A DNA stretch of 64,000 bases, from contig NC_087388.1 in assembly GCF_963675165.1 (NCBI RefSeq), positions 4,221,047 through 4,285,046 of the forward strand, given 5' to 3'. Source of the stretch: Halichondria panicea. Taxonomy: Eukaryota > Porifera > Demospongiae > Suberitida > Halichondriidae. Below, one piece after another: positions 47,016-57,366 of the stretch (its first letter is position 1; each line of letters starts with the position of its first letter). A program made the position numbers and the translations under genes. The notes below the pieces were generated by a model that saw only the letters and a list, made by a program, of their open reading frames with translations, did not search any database and was not told the DNA's origin.

Positions 47016-47181
47016 TGTGCTGTGTGACTGATTTTTGTTAGATGGTACTCTCCTGGTCTAAATTGGCCTTGGAGAGGGGAGGAAAGGGGTATTATTTCAA
47101 TGATTAATAAAATTGTGATAAAGAATTCAGTTGTATATGAGAGGCCCTAACCCACTCTGTTGTAAATTCTGTTGTAATTAT

Positions 47182-48122
47182 CTCTTTCCTTGGCAATCTG
47201 TTGTAGAAATTACAACAATGGGTAAGGAATCGTTATGATGAATTAGATGAAGTTGTATGTGAGCTCCTCCCTGACAAACAAACTGTAGTCTAGGTAACCG
47301 CCTTATCAGTCAAGTAGGCTAAAAATCTGTGTCCTTTGATGTAAGCTTTGATGTCTCTTTGTGCATATGTAGTTATAAAAAAAAAAAAAAAAAAAAAAGA
47401 AACCTTTGACTAGCTAGGAAGAGTAGCAGCAGTAGGCAGCAGTAGTAGTAGCAGTGCAAGCAGGACTAGACTAGATTAAAAAGTTGGTGGAAAGAATAAC
47501 TGACCGTTTGGACGTCACCTGGCTGCCAGACTTTCATCTGGACTCTTCCCCCTGAGTAGCTGGCCTTTCTCTAAGCCACAAAACTGAGCAAGAAGCTGAA
47601 GAAGCAGCTAGACAGAGACATGTACCTAGCCTTGAGAATTGGGAGGCGTGGCTCAACTAGTTAGCCCAGCCCAGAGGAATTGTTACCGTGGGTACTGAAC
47701 AACCGTAGAAGTAGGGCTACCCCTGGCTTTACTGAATTAACTAGCTGTGTCTGCTGTCTAGTTGGACCAGATTTAGCTAGATAATGGGGTAGAGAATAGT
47801 TGAGCGGTGCTGTGTGTAGCTTGAACTGTACTGGCTGGCAAGAATCTAGTAAGCACCCTATGCACTGATAACTCGTCAGAATGGAGGGTATGTTCTAGGG
47901 ATCTGGACAGCTGTACATCCAAAGGAGCCAGGGAGTGCCAATCATCTTCTCCCAGTCTCTGACACGCTAAACAAAAGGAGCTAGAACTGGGAGTCCCAGC
48001 TAGAATTGCTAGCCGGATCTAGACTAATAGAATGACTTGGAGGCGTGGTGAGGCCGGATCCACACTAATTGATCGACCTAAAGACGCTCCTGTTCCAGAT
48101 TTCACGAATGGCAAGGAAAGGG
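47182..48122 (+). repeat. Block A, copy 3, at the right end of the array
   Basis: Matches 36450-37390. It ends ...aaggaaaggg followed by TTAT at 48123-48126 and then unrelated sequence, so it is the true right border of the array. Confidence 0.9.
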
Positions 48123-48232
48123 TTATCACCCACTAAATTAACCACAGTACTCATTCAATAGCATGATAACACTTCTCAGATGCATTATGGCGGGTATTTT
48201 GCGACCTCTGGTTCTCTTAGACTTATTACAAA

Positions 48233-49359
48233 ATGGCTGACCAGACATTCTCAAGATCCAAGCTCAAGAGGCTCAATCGAAAAGCTAGAGTTGACAAAAT
48301 TGGCAAGCAGCTGTGTATGGAGAAGAAGAGCCTTGAATGTGCCGAGAAAAATGTTCAGAATTGGAAGAAGAAGGCAATAGATTATAAACTGTAAGTTGCT
48401 GATTAACAGCCAGTAAATAATATTGTTCATACAGGGAACTCAACGTGTATCGAGCTAAGCAATTACGGACAGGAACTCTGGGAACATCCTGCAGTCACCA
48501 ACGACCACTAAAGTTACTAACAGCAGCCATGAAGACGAGTGCAATCAGTCTACCCAAGGCAACTCCAAGAATGTGTACGAATGCTGATATTATGCGAGGA
48601 GTTACTGTAGTTCCAGAGATAAGTGAGAAATGTTTAGCAGATGGGGGTGGTGATGTTCATATAGGAAATGGTCGGTTTGGAACATGCTCTCGTATGATTT
48701 TTAAAGAGTGTTTTGACGTCTGTGTCAAAACATTTACTTCCGACTCCTCAATCGAATCGATTAGGCATGAAGCCAGTATATTACTTACATTAAATTCCAG
48801 CCCTTATATACCACACTGTTTTGGTATTTGTTCCACCAGGAGAGCTTTAGTAATGTCTAATGTAAGCGTGAAGCAGCAACAAGTTTCATTATATTCTGCC
48901 TTGTATTCGACTAACGAAATTAAATTAAGCCCTAAGACATGGATGCAAATACTGATCCAAATTTGTGATGGTCTATCATACATGCACAAGCTGAGTATTC
49001 TTCACAATGATCTTAAAGTAGACAACGTAGTATTAGGGACTACTTTGTTAGAATGTATCCGGCCATGTATTGTGGATTTTGGAAAGGCATGTAAAGAAAA
49101 GCATGCTAAGAAGTACTGCCTGACCGAGGAACAGAAAGTTATTTACATAAAAGAACACACTCAAGTAGCTCCAGACCTCCGCGATGGGCTTGTTTTACAG
49201 AGCACACAGAGCGATATATACTCATTAGGTAGAATAATGAAGAAGATGAACTCCATTGTAATTAAGTCAACTGAACTTGCCCATGTAATTAAGGAATGTC
49301 TTTCTTATCATGCTCATGACCGTCCTAGCTTAGAAACCATTTCTCTTAATGTTGAATGA
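48233..49359 (+). CDS. Protein kinase with HND catalytic loop (360 aa)
   Basis: Exons 48233-48390 and 48435-49359; GT/AG and phase 2 agree and the total is 361 codons. The N-terminus is basic and helical (KLKRLNRKARVDKIGKQ...EKNVQNWKKKAIDY), possibly a coiled coil. The kinase domain runs from ~residue 128 to the end: glycine loop GNGRFGTC, lysine in VCVKTF, RHEASIL (helix C Glu), catalytic loop HNDLKVDNVV (HND instead of HRD), DFG in IVDFGKA, an APDL in place of APE, and DIYSLGRIM. All key catalytic residues except the HRD arginine are there, so activity is plausible. It most resembles tyrosine-kinase-like/receptor-less kinases of early animals; the substrate is unknown. The gene starts 107 bp after the piggyBac array ends. 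Confidence 0.8.
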
Positions 49360-49647
49360 CTATGTGACTAATTATGTCTTACATTCATTCGTTCATGTTT
49401 AAATCTGGTGCTAGCTTTAACTATGACATAGTCTATGTATAATTGTAGGCAAATCCGTGCTCTCTAATGGAAGGCTGACAAGGTTAGCTGTAAGTCGGGA
49501 TGCGTGTTGACCCAGCCATTTGTTTGAGAGTCATTAAAAGCATTATGGTAGAGAATTGGCCTGAAGCAGTTAGTTATGAGTCACATAGTGCGTATTGGCT
49601 GCTCAGGTTGGGCCATGCATGCATTAACAATTAACAATTAACAATGA
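49360..49647. other. Intergenic, nothing identified
   Basis: Short spacer between the convergent kinase and chromodomain genes. It contains a triple acaattaacaattaac run near 49626. No coding. Confidence 0.5.
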
Positions 49648-50472
49648 TCAACAACGTTTTTTCACCAGATTTACACATACAATTTCAGATAGTAGTCTAG
49701 GTGACTCTAACATTTCACCATTGCTATTTCTATATGTTTTCGGTCCATACTTAATTCTAGGACATACTACAATAGGAAAATCTACTGTGCAGCCATTGCC
49801 ATATCTATCATACAAAATATACCAACTACCTATAAAATATTCATCGTTAAAATCAGTTTGTTGAAGTTGGAGCTTTCCGCGGGTCATTTGGGTTCCTCGA
49901 TCTTTAAATAGGTAACGAAATACATCTAGCCGGAAATCTATAGTTAAATTACAGGATTTTACAGTACCTAAATTTAAACTACATTGAATGGACAGAACAA
50001 ATCTTCTTGTTGCGTCGCTTATAAGCTCGGTATGTGGTGCTTGTGGTGTATTGTATGATCTGAAAGGGGGGAAATGTGCAGATATAATTATAGTAATACA
50101 CAGTGCACTGCCATGCCATACTTAATAATCTTACTGGATAGTAGAGATAGTCACATCTTCCTTAGCGACCCATGAAGACTGTTCCAATGAGTAACCAGCC
50201 CACTTTACCAAATACTCCGTTTTCCCCTAGAAATAGAATCAATCGTATAGGGCTATATATCATAAAATGTTACGTACCTTAGTTAGTCGATGATGAATTA
50301 TCCTCTCAACAAGGAAGACCCCTTCTGGCAGACTGTCATCAGACTTACAGCTCAGAGTGGTTCTCACATCTCGTGCTTCCCGCATGCTAGATAAGTCCAT
50401 GTCAGCCGAGCTTATATTATGGAGGTAGGAATAGTATCCTTTCTCAGGTCGTTGCCTCTTTGACGAGTCCAT
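49648..50472 (-). CDS. Chromodomain protein (232 aa)
   Basis: Exons on the minus strand: 50472-50278, 50226-50135 and 50059-49648; GT/AG, phases agree, total 233 codons. The chromodomain spans the first two exons: VFLVERIIHHRLTK then GKTEYLVKWAGYSLEQSSWV, with the aromatic residues (Y/W) expected for methyl-lysine binding. The N-terminal ~50 residues are charged. The C-terminal ~130 residues (FVLSIQCSLNLG, FRYLFKDRGT, GSWYILYDRYGNG) match no family I know. Role inferred: chromatin binding. It lies divergently to the small MGNCC gene; the spacing from its start to that ATG is ~165 bp. Confidence 0.8.
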
Positions 50473-50637
50473 AACAGGTCGATCTGCATGAACAGGTCTG
50501 CTGGAAGATTAATAATTAGTGACCATAAAGATTTTATCTCTATTCATTTGACACACTTTACTACCATTGATTGCATGCTATTACTGTCATGTGAATCAGT
50601 AAATTACTATACAAAAAAGAACAGAGAAAGAATTGAG

Positions 50638-51015
50638 ATGGGAAATTGCTGCCACTTCCACCCGTACCCGTACTACATCGACTCCGACTTACGAGAGATC
50701 AGGCACCACAGGAACTCCTTTCCTATTGGGTCGCTAGTAAAGATGGGAACTGAGGGAAAACAATTTTATTTTACAACAGCAGATGATACTGGAACACATT
50801 ATTTTCCGATGGGGTCTCAGAAAAAGGCCCAGAACTATTTAAAGAAAGTTGTGAGGCTCAGCCAAACATACGATGTCCAGGTGTCAGAAGTTTTAAATCC
50901 AGACTACACGTTGCTAGGATTTAGAGCCAAAAAAACAAAAGAAGAAAGCACAAAAGAAGCGGACAACAAAGAGCCAAGAAAGAAAGTTAAATTTAATTTA
51001 GTAAAAGTGTTGTAA
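50638..51015 (+). CDS. Small protein with possible N-terminal myristoylation/palmitoylation (125 aa)
   Basis: The frame is open from 50488, but the ATG at 50638 gives MGNCCHFHPYPYY, a textbook N-myristoylation start (Met-Gly) with neighbouring cysteines that could be palmitoylated. This is why I chose it. The body has KQFYFTTADDTGTHYF and QTYDVQVSEVLN, and a highly charged Lys/Glu C-terminus. No introns. No family recognised. If acylated it would sit on the inner face of membranes (inference). Confidence 0.55.
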   Translation: MGNCCHFHPYPYYIDSDLREIRHHRNSFPIGSLVKMGTEGKQFYFTTADDTGTHYFPMGSQKKAQNYLKKVVRLSQTYDVQVSEVLNPDYTLLGFRAKKTKEESTKEADNKEPRKKVKFNLVKVL

Positions 51016-51088
51016 CTAGAACAGGACTGAGAAGAATATGACTGAGAACTGACTACTATACTGTACTGTTCTATATAATTATTTACTG

Positions 51089-51216
51089 TGGTAGATCTCT
51101 CTAGTCACTGTTACAGGCCGGTAAAAGTAATAACAAAATACTGAGCTGGCAGTACTGCATGCTCAGTATTTTGTTATTACTTGTACCGGCCTGTAACAGT
51201 GACTAGAGAGATCTGC
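51089..51216. repeat. Near-perfect hairpin MITE
   Basis: gatctctctagtcactgtta...caaaatactgagc (51094-51152) is followed after ~14 bp by its inverse up to ~51215. Arms of ~58 bp differ at only one or two positions. No coding. Confidence 0.85.
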
Positions 51217-51491
51217 CACAGGATAGAATCTACCACAGAAGTCTACATGAGCTCAACCAACAGGTAAACAATAATATTACTCACCAGCACCAGTGCAGTG
51301 AACGTAGCTAGTTCAGCGAAGATCTTGCGCACGCACTACAATAGTCTATAGTAGCATTTATTTCCGCAGTAGTTAAAATGATTGAGTAATATTTGAATTT
51401 TCATATAAATAGAACAAATATTTAGACAGGATGCTAGAACAATAGTGTCCAAAATACAATGGCAATTGCTGGCAATGGAGTATTTACTCAG

Positions 51492-51856
51492 CCTACTATG
51501 CTTATGTAGAAATTCACGAAGGGGCAAGCTGTACTAACAAACTGTTACCCTCGGTTCTGCTGGAGTTGTTCTTCACCTACGATCCTCGGCATGCACGAGA
51601 TATCATCGCTCAAAAGCTGAAAAATATATTAGGGACAACCATTTCGGGTGCCAAGTGAGTTCTGGTTCACTAATGGTATGAGCTGTGCATAATTATATTA
51701 TTTAGCCAGTAATTTTCGATTGCTCAATGCCAGTAAACATAGTTAGTCTGATGTACGAGTTAATTTGTTATACTGACTGGCAACAATTAATCAAAATATT
51801 CGTTCTGCAGTGCAACACAGGTAAAGATTGTGAGCTTCCTGCTAACTAAAGACTGA
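51492..51856 (+). CDS. Small two-module family member 3, 3' exons only
   Basis: Exon 51492-51654 (YYAYVEIHEG...PSVLLELFFTYDPRHA...LKNILG) and exon 51811-51856 (ATQVKIVSFLLTKD, stop) match module 2 and the last exon of the gene at 53705-56286, with the same phases (1 in, 2 out). Exons for module 1 were not found upstream, where the hairpin MITE sits. It is either a truncated copy or has distant 5' exons. Confidence 0.55.
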
Positions 51857-52232
51857 GTCCGAGTCCGTCCTGCCCAGTGAGACTATATACTTTGAATTTG
51901 TTAGATCACTTTTTGTGTAGCTTTTATTTTTATACACTTGACACCAATAATTTTATTTCACTGAATGTACTGGTAAAGGGTCGTTCGAGAATAACAAGCA
52001 CATCTGCACACACTTTGTAGTGAAGTTCATTCCAAACTCTTTACCTACTTGTAGTCTCTGGAATCAACCACACCTTCTAGACATGTATAAACAAAACAAA
52101 GGACTGCAGTTTATACCATAGATAGAAGAGGGAGGGATTGGAAACGAACGACAATTTCAATGATATCCGTTGAAACACTCCTTGTCTTGTTACGTAATCA
52201 CGTTCTGGCGGGATTGTAACAAAGATTTTCTC
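51857..52232. other. Spacer; left arm of an inverted repeat near 52108-52198
   Basis: 52108-52198 (cagtttata-catagatagaa, gagggattggaaacgaa, acactccttgtct) pairs with 53612-53683. No gene is seen. Confidence 0.55.
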
Positions 52233-52237
52233 TGACT

Positions 52238-52975
52238 CAGTTCTTGCAGACGTTGTTAGAGTCTAACTTAGACTTCTGGGTTAGGCCAGATGTCCGTGGC
52301 TTAACTGTATTCATACCTGGTAAGTTAGAAACTTACTTCAGTAGAGTTGAAGCAGAATAATAGGCCAGTTTTGTAGGGTAAGGTGATAGTCAAAATTATG
52401 TCTCCCTCTAGCACATATGTAAAGCTGATTTGCAGTTTGTACCTGTGTCAAACTGTATACTTGGGTCCTAGTGCTTTGCGTAAGTATTACTTTTTGAATG
52501 ATACAAGTGAAACTTTTGTACTATATCAATAAATAAAGTATTTCAGGAGTGTTTTTTGTCTCCTTTTTTCATCTCTAAAAAGGGCTAGTTGAATATATTC
52601 TGCTAATATACTGTTAGAGGAGTATTTGAAGTTTTGCATTGTCTTTGTTTGCACTTACAGAAATGCCGTGAAAATTTTGAATCGTCATTCACAAAAGAAT
52701 GAATTTAGGATTACTGGTAAGCATGCTATACTGATTATTGCCCACACTATACTTTTATAACAATACCTGCAGTGAGGTCATTTGTGGAGATGGTTAGATA
52801 TCTGTTCACAATACCTGGAGTCATCAGCAACAGGTTGTGCCAGGACCCCGTTAAATTGGCCAACAAAGACAGAGGGGTAAATCCAACGAGAACCCGAATG
52901 TTAGTGAATTTGCTAAGAACACAGGCTCTTCGGGTGATCAACAGCACATGTGCAACAATTAGAGGCAACTGCTGA
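52238..52975 (+). CDS. BEN-like domain exons, 5' end not found
   Basis: Three exons can be joined in frame: ~52241-52319 (ESNLDFWVRPDVRGLTVFIP), ~52660-52713 (NAVKILNRHSQKNEFRIT) and 52771-52975 (VRSFVEMVRYLFTIPGVISN, ...NPTRTRMLVNLLR..., stop). The last two resemble a BEN domain: a short strand region, then F-EMVRYLF, then a loop with charged residues and an NP-R helix. BEN domains bind DNA in chromatin and transposon proteins. The exons lie between inverted repeats at 52108-52198 and 53612-53683, so a transposon origin is possible. Assignment to BEN is from pattern only. Confidence 0.5.
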
Positions 52976-53611
52976 AAGACAATAGAAGACGACCATTGCA
53001 GCTAGGTGATGAGAATAACCCCTTCCCAAAAGAAGGCAGCATAATGTATAGAGAAATCAATTGTTCACATGTTAATTCAATCACATTCACATGTTCAATT
53101 CTTAACTGATAAATAATTGTTCAATTCTATAAATTTAACTGTGCATGATAATTAAATGATGCTGCAGAGTGTCACGACTTCAATTCTGAGTAGAATTTCA
53201 GCCCGAACCATCACACTATGTTCAGAACCCTCCAACGAAATTAACTATCAACGCAGAAGCTGTGTTGAGGGCAACTGCTTCCTCTGGTGATGAAGCTTTG
53301 AATCTATGTACTCTCTGTCAAAACAGTCATAAAAGCTTCCTTAAACCTACCTGCATTTACATGAAAAGGAAAGAAAGTAAATGGAAAGTAATTAATTATT
53401 ATTTATTATTAACAAACAGTTCAACATCACTTACTCTGAAATGGAGCCGGAGCACTACTTTCCATTGTACAGTGCAAATGTAGACCTGAGCTAGAAAGCC
53501 ATTCTTGAGAACTAGAAAGCCATATACTCGAAATCAGCTGGCTGGAACACAATTTTTATTTTGAGGAAGTATAAGTAGTGATCACTTCCCTCTTTGATCT
53601 ATGCTTCCGGC
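52976..53611. other. Possible further exon; otherwise nothing firm
   Basis: 53230-53400 is open with EAVLRATASSGDEALNLC and a CTLC-type cysteine pair, but no matching exon was found. The rest is AT-rich. The right arm of the inverted repeat begins at ~53612. Confidence 0.4.
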
Positions 53612-53704
53612 AGACAAGGAGTGTTCGGCACACGTGATTCGTTTCCAATCCCTCCCTTTTCTATCTATGTTTATACTGAAAGCAGTGCCGCAGGTTGCTG
53701 TAAG

Positions 53705-56286
53705 ATGTCAGGCCAGGATAGTTTGCAAGCTAATACTAACAGTAACCTCATGATCAAGGTATGCTTTCCTGAGGAGATGGGACCAGTCAAACCAGATGAC
53801 CTGGATGTCTTTCTCAGGGCAGTGCAGGAGGTATCTGATCTGAATGAGGCCGGGTATAGACTGCAGTCTAGCATCTAGTTATCTTATATCTAGTGTACTA
53901 TGTATTATTTAGCCTTTGCATGTATTATAGCCTTTGCTTGCAGATATTTCATAGCTAGATCTTAATACAATGTATATGTTAGCATCTATACCAGTGCATG
54001 CGTATTGAGGTGTTCGATGGTATATCTGTGCCTCCCGGCCTGAGGCTGCAACAAATTGCATTAATTAAAAATTGTGGTAAATATTTATAGTTGTAATCAT
54101 TGGGTCTGGGTAAGCCTATTATTATGATACACATGCATGGGACTGGTGCCATATTTTGGAGCCTGTGTCTACTTTAGTTGGTGCTTTTAGCTAGCTGTAT
54201 ATATATCTCTATCTCTTTACACTTGGTATGCGTATATGCAACTATTTGTGTTTCCAACAAAGCTGCCCCTAGGCCTTTGTTGCATTAGACTAACCACATC
54301 CTTCAGCTAGTGCATGGTATCTGCATGTACATCAACATTGGCATTCTACTATAAGTCCCAGGCCATATTCTTATACTGAGAACCTTATTAGTTCACATTT
54401 TTCAAGTCTCTAATGGTACGACAAGCTTTATTACAATGTCATGCATGTCACTGCAGATCAAGATATTGAATTGTATTCAGTGCACGTTGGGAGCTAGAGT
54501 TCTTGGTGCACCTACTACAGGACAAGTAGATCAACCAGATAGTGCAGTGGTGAGTATAATATATCGAAACTAGCCTGTCCTAATGGACACTCTCTCTCAC
54601 ATGCACATGGACAGTCCCCCTCCTCTAACTCATCAGCTGTTTCTGTGAGTGCTGCTTTTGATCCACCCGGATACTACTGCAGAACTGCCGCTCCTTATCG
54701 TAAGTATAGTCAACATTAATATAGGTACTTCTGAGGTAGTAGAATTTGGCCACAGTTGACCCTCTTTGAGTTTTGCTTTGGGGCTTTTTCACTTATACGT
54801 ATATACTATACAAGCCGGCAGTGGCGTAGGAAGGGGGGGCTTCAGGGGCCAGAGCCCCCTCCCCCCATTGATAAATTGCTTCCTATACGCCACTGAGTCA
54901 AGTCAGTATCTTTTCTAGCTGCAATGTTATTACAACACTCTCACAATTACTTTCTCACTGCATACAGACAGTACTGAAGGCAAAGACTCACTAAAACCCA
55001 CAGTTATTGTTGAACTATTCTTTTCCTATGAAGTGAAACTACCCGATAAAGAGGTAACAGTGAGGGAAGTTACACAGACGCTGAAGAATACACTGCTACG
55101 TGGAAAGTAAGTTGTGCAATTCTCTATAATTATGCCTGCATGCTCGATCTGTTACACCCCAATACTACGTATAATATAGCACACCATGCAGTAACGTATA
55201 TAATGTACTTCTGTACCATCAATAATAATAATTATTACTACAATTACATGTCATTGTGAAAGGATCGTGATCATTCACTAGCTGATGTCATAATTATAAT
55301 TACGTACAAGTTACAAGTATACAGCTATAGACTCTCGCTATTCCGGCTCTCTGAAGTACGGCCACCTCGATACACCGGCCATTTAGTTTGTCACAGATTG
55401 CTAGCTAGATGTTTACAGCACAAAACTCACCCTGAAATGCGGCCACTCGCTATTCCGTATACTGGCCAGTTACTGACTGCCCCAAACTAGGTTTCAATGT
55501 ACGTTTATTACAGACGGATATGACGTTTTGAGTGTGGTTTGGCAGATAAAATTGGTTCATTATCCATTCATTATCCTCGAGACAGAACCGCAAAATTAGT
55601 TATTAGATTCGAGGTAAGGTCGTTTTTTAGCCGCGGCTATATATTTTCTGAAATACAGCCACCTATACCGGCTATAAAACGATCTTACCTTGAATCTATT
55701 GACTAGTCTGTCTCAACGATAATTAAATAGAGAGCAGAATGATTCATAATGAATCATTCTGCTCTCTATTTAAGTGTAATACAATTTTATCTGCCAAACG
55801 ACACACAAAACGCCATATCCGGCCATAATAAATTACATTGAAACCTAGTTTGCAAATTCGTTGACGTTGTAGCCACGCCTGACACGACAAATTAAAACGG
55901 CCAATTCGTTAAAAATAATAATGGCCTATACATGCATGTATATATTAGCCAAACAAAATAATACTCGCCAAATTTCCCGTTATACGTATATGCTATAGTC
56001 GTTATTAGCCTTGTAAATACCAGCATGTATACGGCATGCATGTGCAGCTCCACTGGTTAGGTGTCAGGCAAAATAGATCTTAATTATTTGCTCATGCAGG
56101 GGCTGAGTCTCCGTCAATTTATTGATACGTTAATTGATTCACCTTGAAACTAGTCCTGTATGAGTCTGCATTTTTACCCCTAAAAAACTAACTGTTTCTG
56201 AGACGTTACAAGATTTGTATTTCACATTCTGCAGGGCTGATGTGCAGGTCAATGCTGTCAGCTTTCTCATGTTTAAAAATAACTGA
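53705..56286 (+). CDS. Small two-module family member 4 (164 aa, intact)
   Basis: Five exons: 53705-53830, 54457-54549, 54615-54699, 54968-55106 and 56235-56286. All are GT/AG with phases 0, 0, 1, 2, and together they make exactly 165 codons. Module 1: NLMIKVCFPEEMG...LDVFLRAVQE, continuing as IKILNCIQCTLGARVLG. Middle: a GYYCRTAAPY motif. Module 2: PTVIVELFFSYEV...LKNTLLRGK, continuing as ADVQVNAVSFL. The two modules look like repeats of one strand-helix-strand unit. No signal peptide or membrane segment. Family not recognised; the clearest copy of the four in this window. The fourth intron (1.1 kb) holds the MITE at 55320-55870. Confidence 0.75.
54823..54900. repeat. Short repeat with cagtggcgtagg ... 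cgccactg ends
   Basis: cagtggcgtaggaaggg is matched in inverted form by tatacgccactg ~75 bp later; the loop is G/C-run rich. It resembles the cagtggcggatcc repeat at 5310. In an intron. Confidence 0.6.
55320..55870. repeat. pogo-like MITE, copy 2
   Basis: Related to 32290-32700: tagactctcgctattccggc, caccctgaaatgcggccact, actggccagt, cagataaaattgg and the inverse attttatctgccaaac. Long internal inverted pieces (tgacgttttgagtgtggttt / acacacaaaacgccatat; gaatcattctgctctctattt with its inverse) make it foldback-like. Confidence 0.7.
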
Positions 56287-56855
56287 AGCTATGTGTCTAC
56301 CATGCAATTCAAACAGCATAGTCGATTCTAGCTTGCTTTTATGTTGTACGTTGCTTTTAATAGCACAACAACTTTAACATAGCTTCAATTGTTTTATAGA
56401 ATTTGTAGTTCTGTTTCCACCCGTCAATTCCGTATGTATAGTTTTAGTTATATAGATTGCGTATCATGTGAGGGAATCTATATATATACGTACAAGTCAG
56501 TTAGCCTCAATTAGTAGCTCAATTTAATTGCGAGGTTGGTCCAACTATTGTGGACTTAGCTATAGATCTAGCTACAAGCACATGGTTGAATTCATGGTCA
56601 TCAAATGAAAACATTTGCAAGACATGCCCAAAATTAATGTCGATCATATAATTATAACAACCTGATTGCTATAGACTACAAAATATGCACCCATAACATA
56701 AATTAATTGTAGATCGGAGTAGACTCATAAATATACAAAATAAATAATGTAATCCAACAAACATAATCATAATTCAGTCCCAACGATGAGTGCATGTACA
56801 AAATAATAGTCATAATTATAAAACATATTGATAAGTGAGGGCAGAAACATTTGGT
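56287..56855. other. Intergenic, no gene seen
   Basis: AT-rich; nothing with conserved coding or repeat structure that I can name. Confidence 0.45.
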
Positions 56856-57064
56856 TACCGTATTAGTAGAATATTTTGCTGGTGAAAAACCTTTGCGAAT
56901 GAGCCAAATCAGCAGAAAATTTGACTCTTTGCGATCTAACTATTGCATTCTGGCAAGAATCGTGTGTAATAATTTAGGTTTTGCGGATTTTATTGTTGCG
57001 AATTGATCAATCATCGCAAAGTTCGTATGTTTTATGCTCGCAAAACATTCTAGTAATACGGTAA
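56856..57064. repeat. MITE with ttaccgtatta ends
   Basis: ttaccgtattagtagaatattttgc at 56856 is matched in inverted form by gcaaaacattctagtaatacggtaa ending at 57064. No coding. Same general end type as 11412 and 60414 (ACCGTAT). Confidence 0.8.
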
Positions 57065-57366
57065 AAAGTAACACTGAAACCAAAAAAATTATGTGTTATG
57101 CAGACATAAACATACAACACACTCACAAAGACTATACAAAAGTTAAACAGTTATGGTGATCAATTGCAACATACATAAAAAAAAAGATATGAGAATGAAA
57201 ATGGTACAGCGATGAGAGCTCTAGTAAGGGTAAATCGTAAAAGCTCTATGAGTGGAGCATAATTACACAGAATTAATTACAAGAGTAAAACATAAAACGT
57301 GTGGAAGTGATCACTCAGTTTAAATTTACAGACGTGAGAAACACTAAACAAACACACATAAAACAC

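Larger units (their letters stand above)
36446..48126 (+). mobile_element. Tandem piggyBac-type array, A-T-A-T-A, bounded by TTAT
   Basis: Period 5366 bp: copy 1 starts at 36450 and copy 2 at 41816, and a partial third copy runs 47182-48122. The outer ends read TTAT-CTCTTTCCTTGGCAATC and ...GGCAAGGAAAGGG-TTAT, i.e. piggyBac-like imperfect inverted ends with a TTAT (not TTAA) duplication. Block A (941 bp: 36450-37390, 41816-42756, 47182-48122) has these same ends each time. Block T (4.4 kb) carries the transposase. The copies are almost identical; one difference is atatgataggcc at 41770 versus atatgagaggcc at 47136. An assembly duplication cannot be excluded from sequence alone. Confidence 0.85.
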
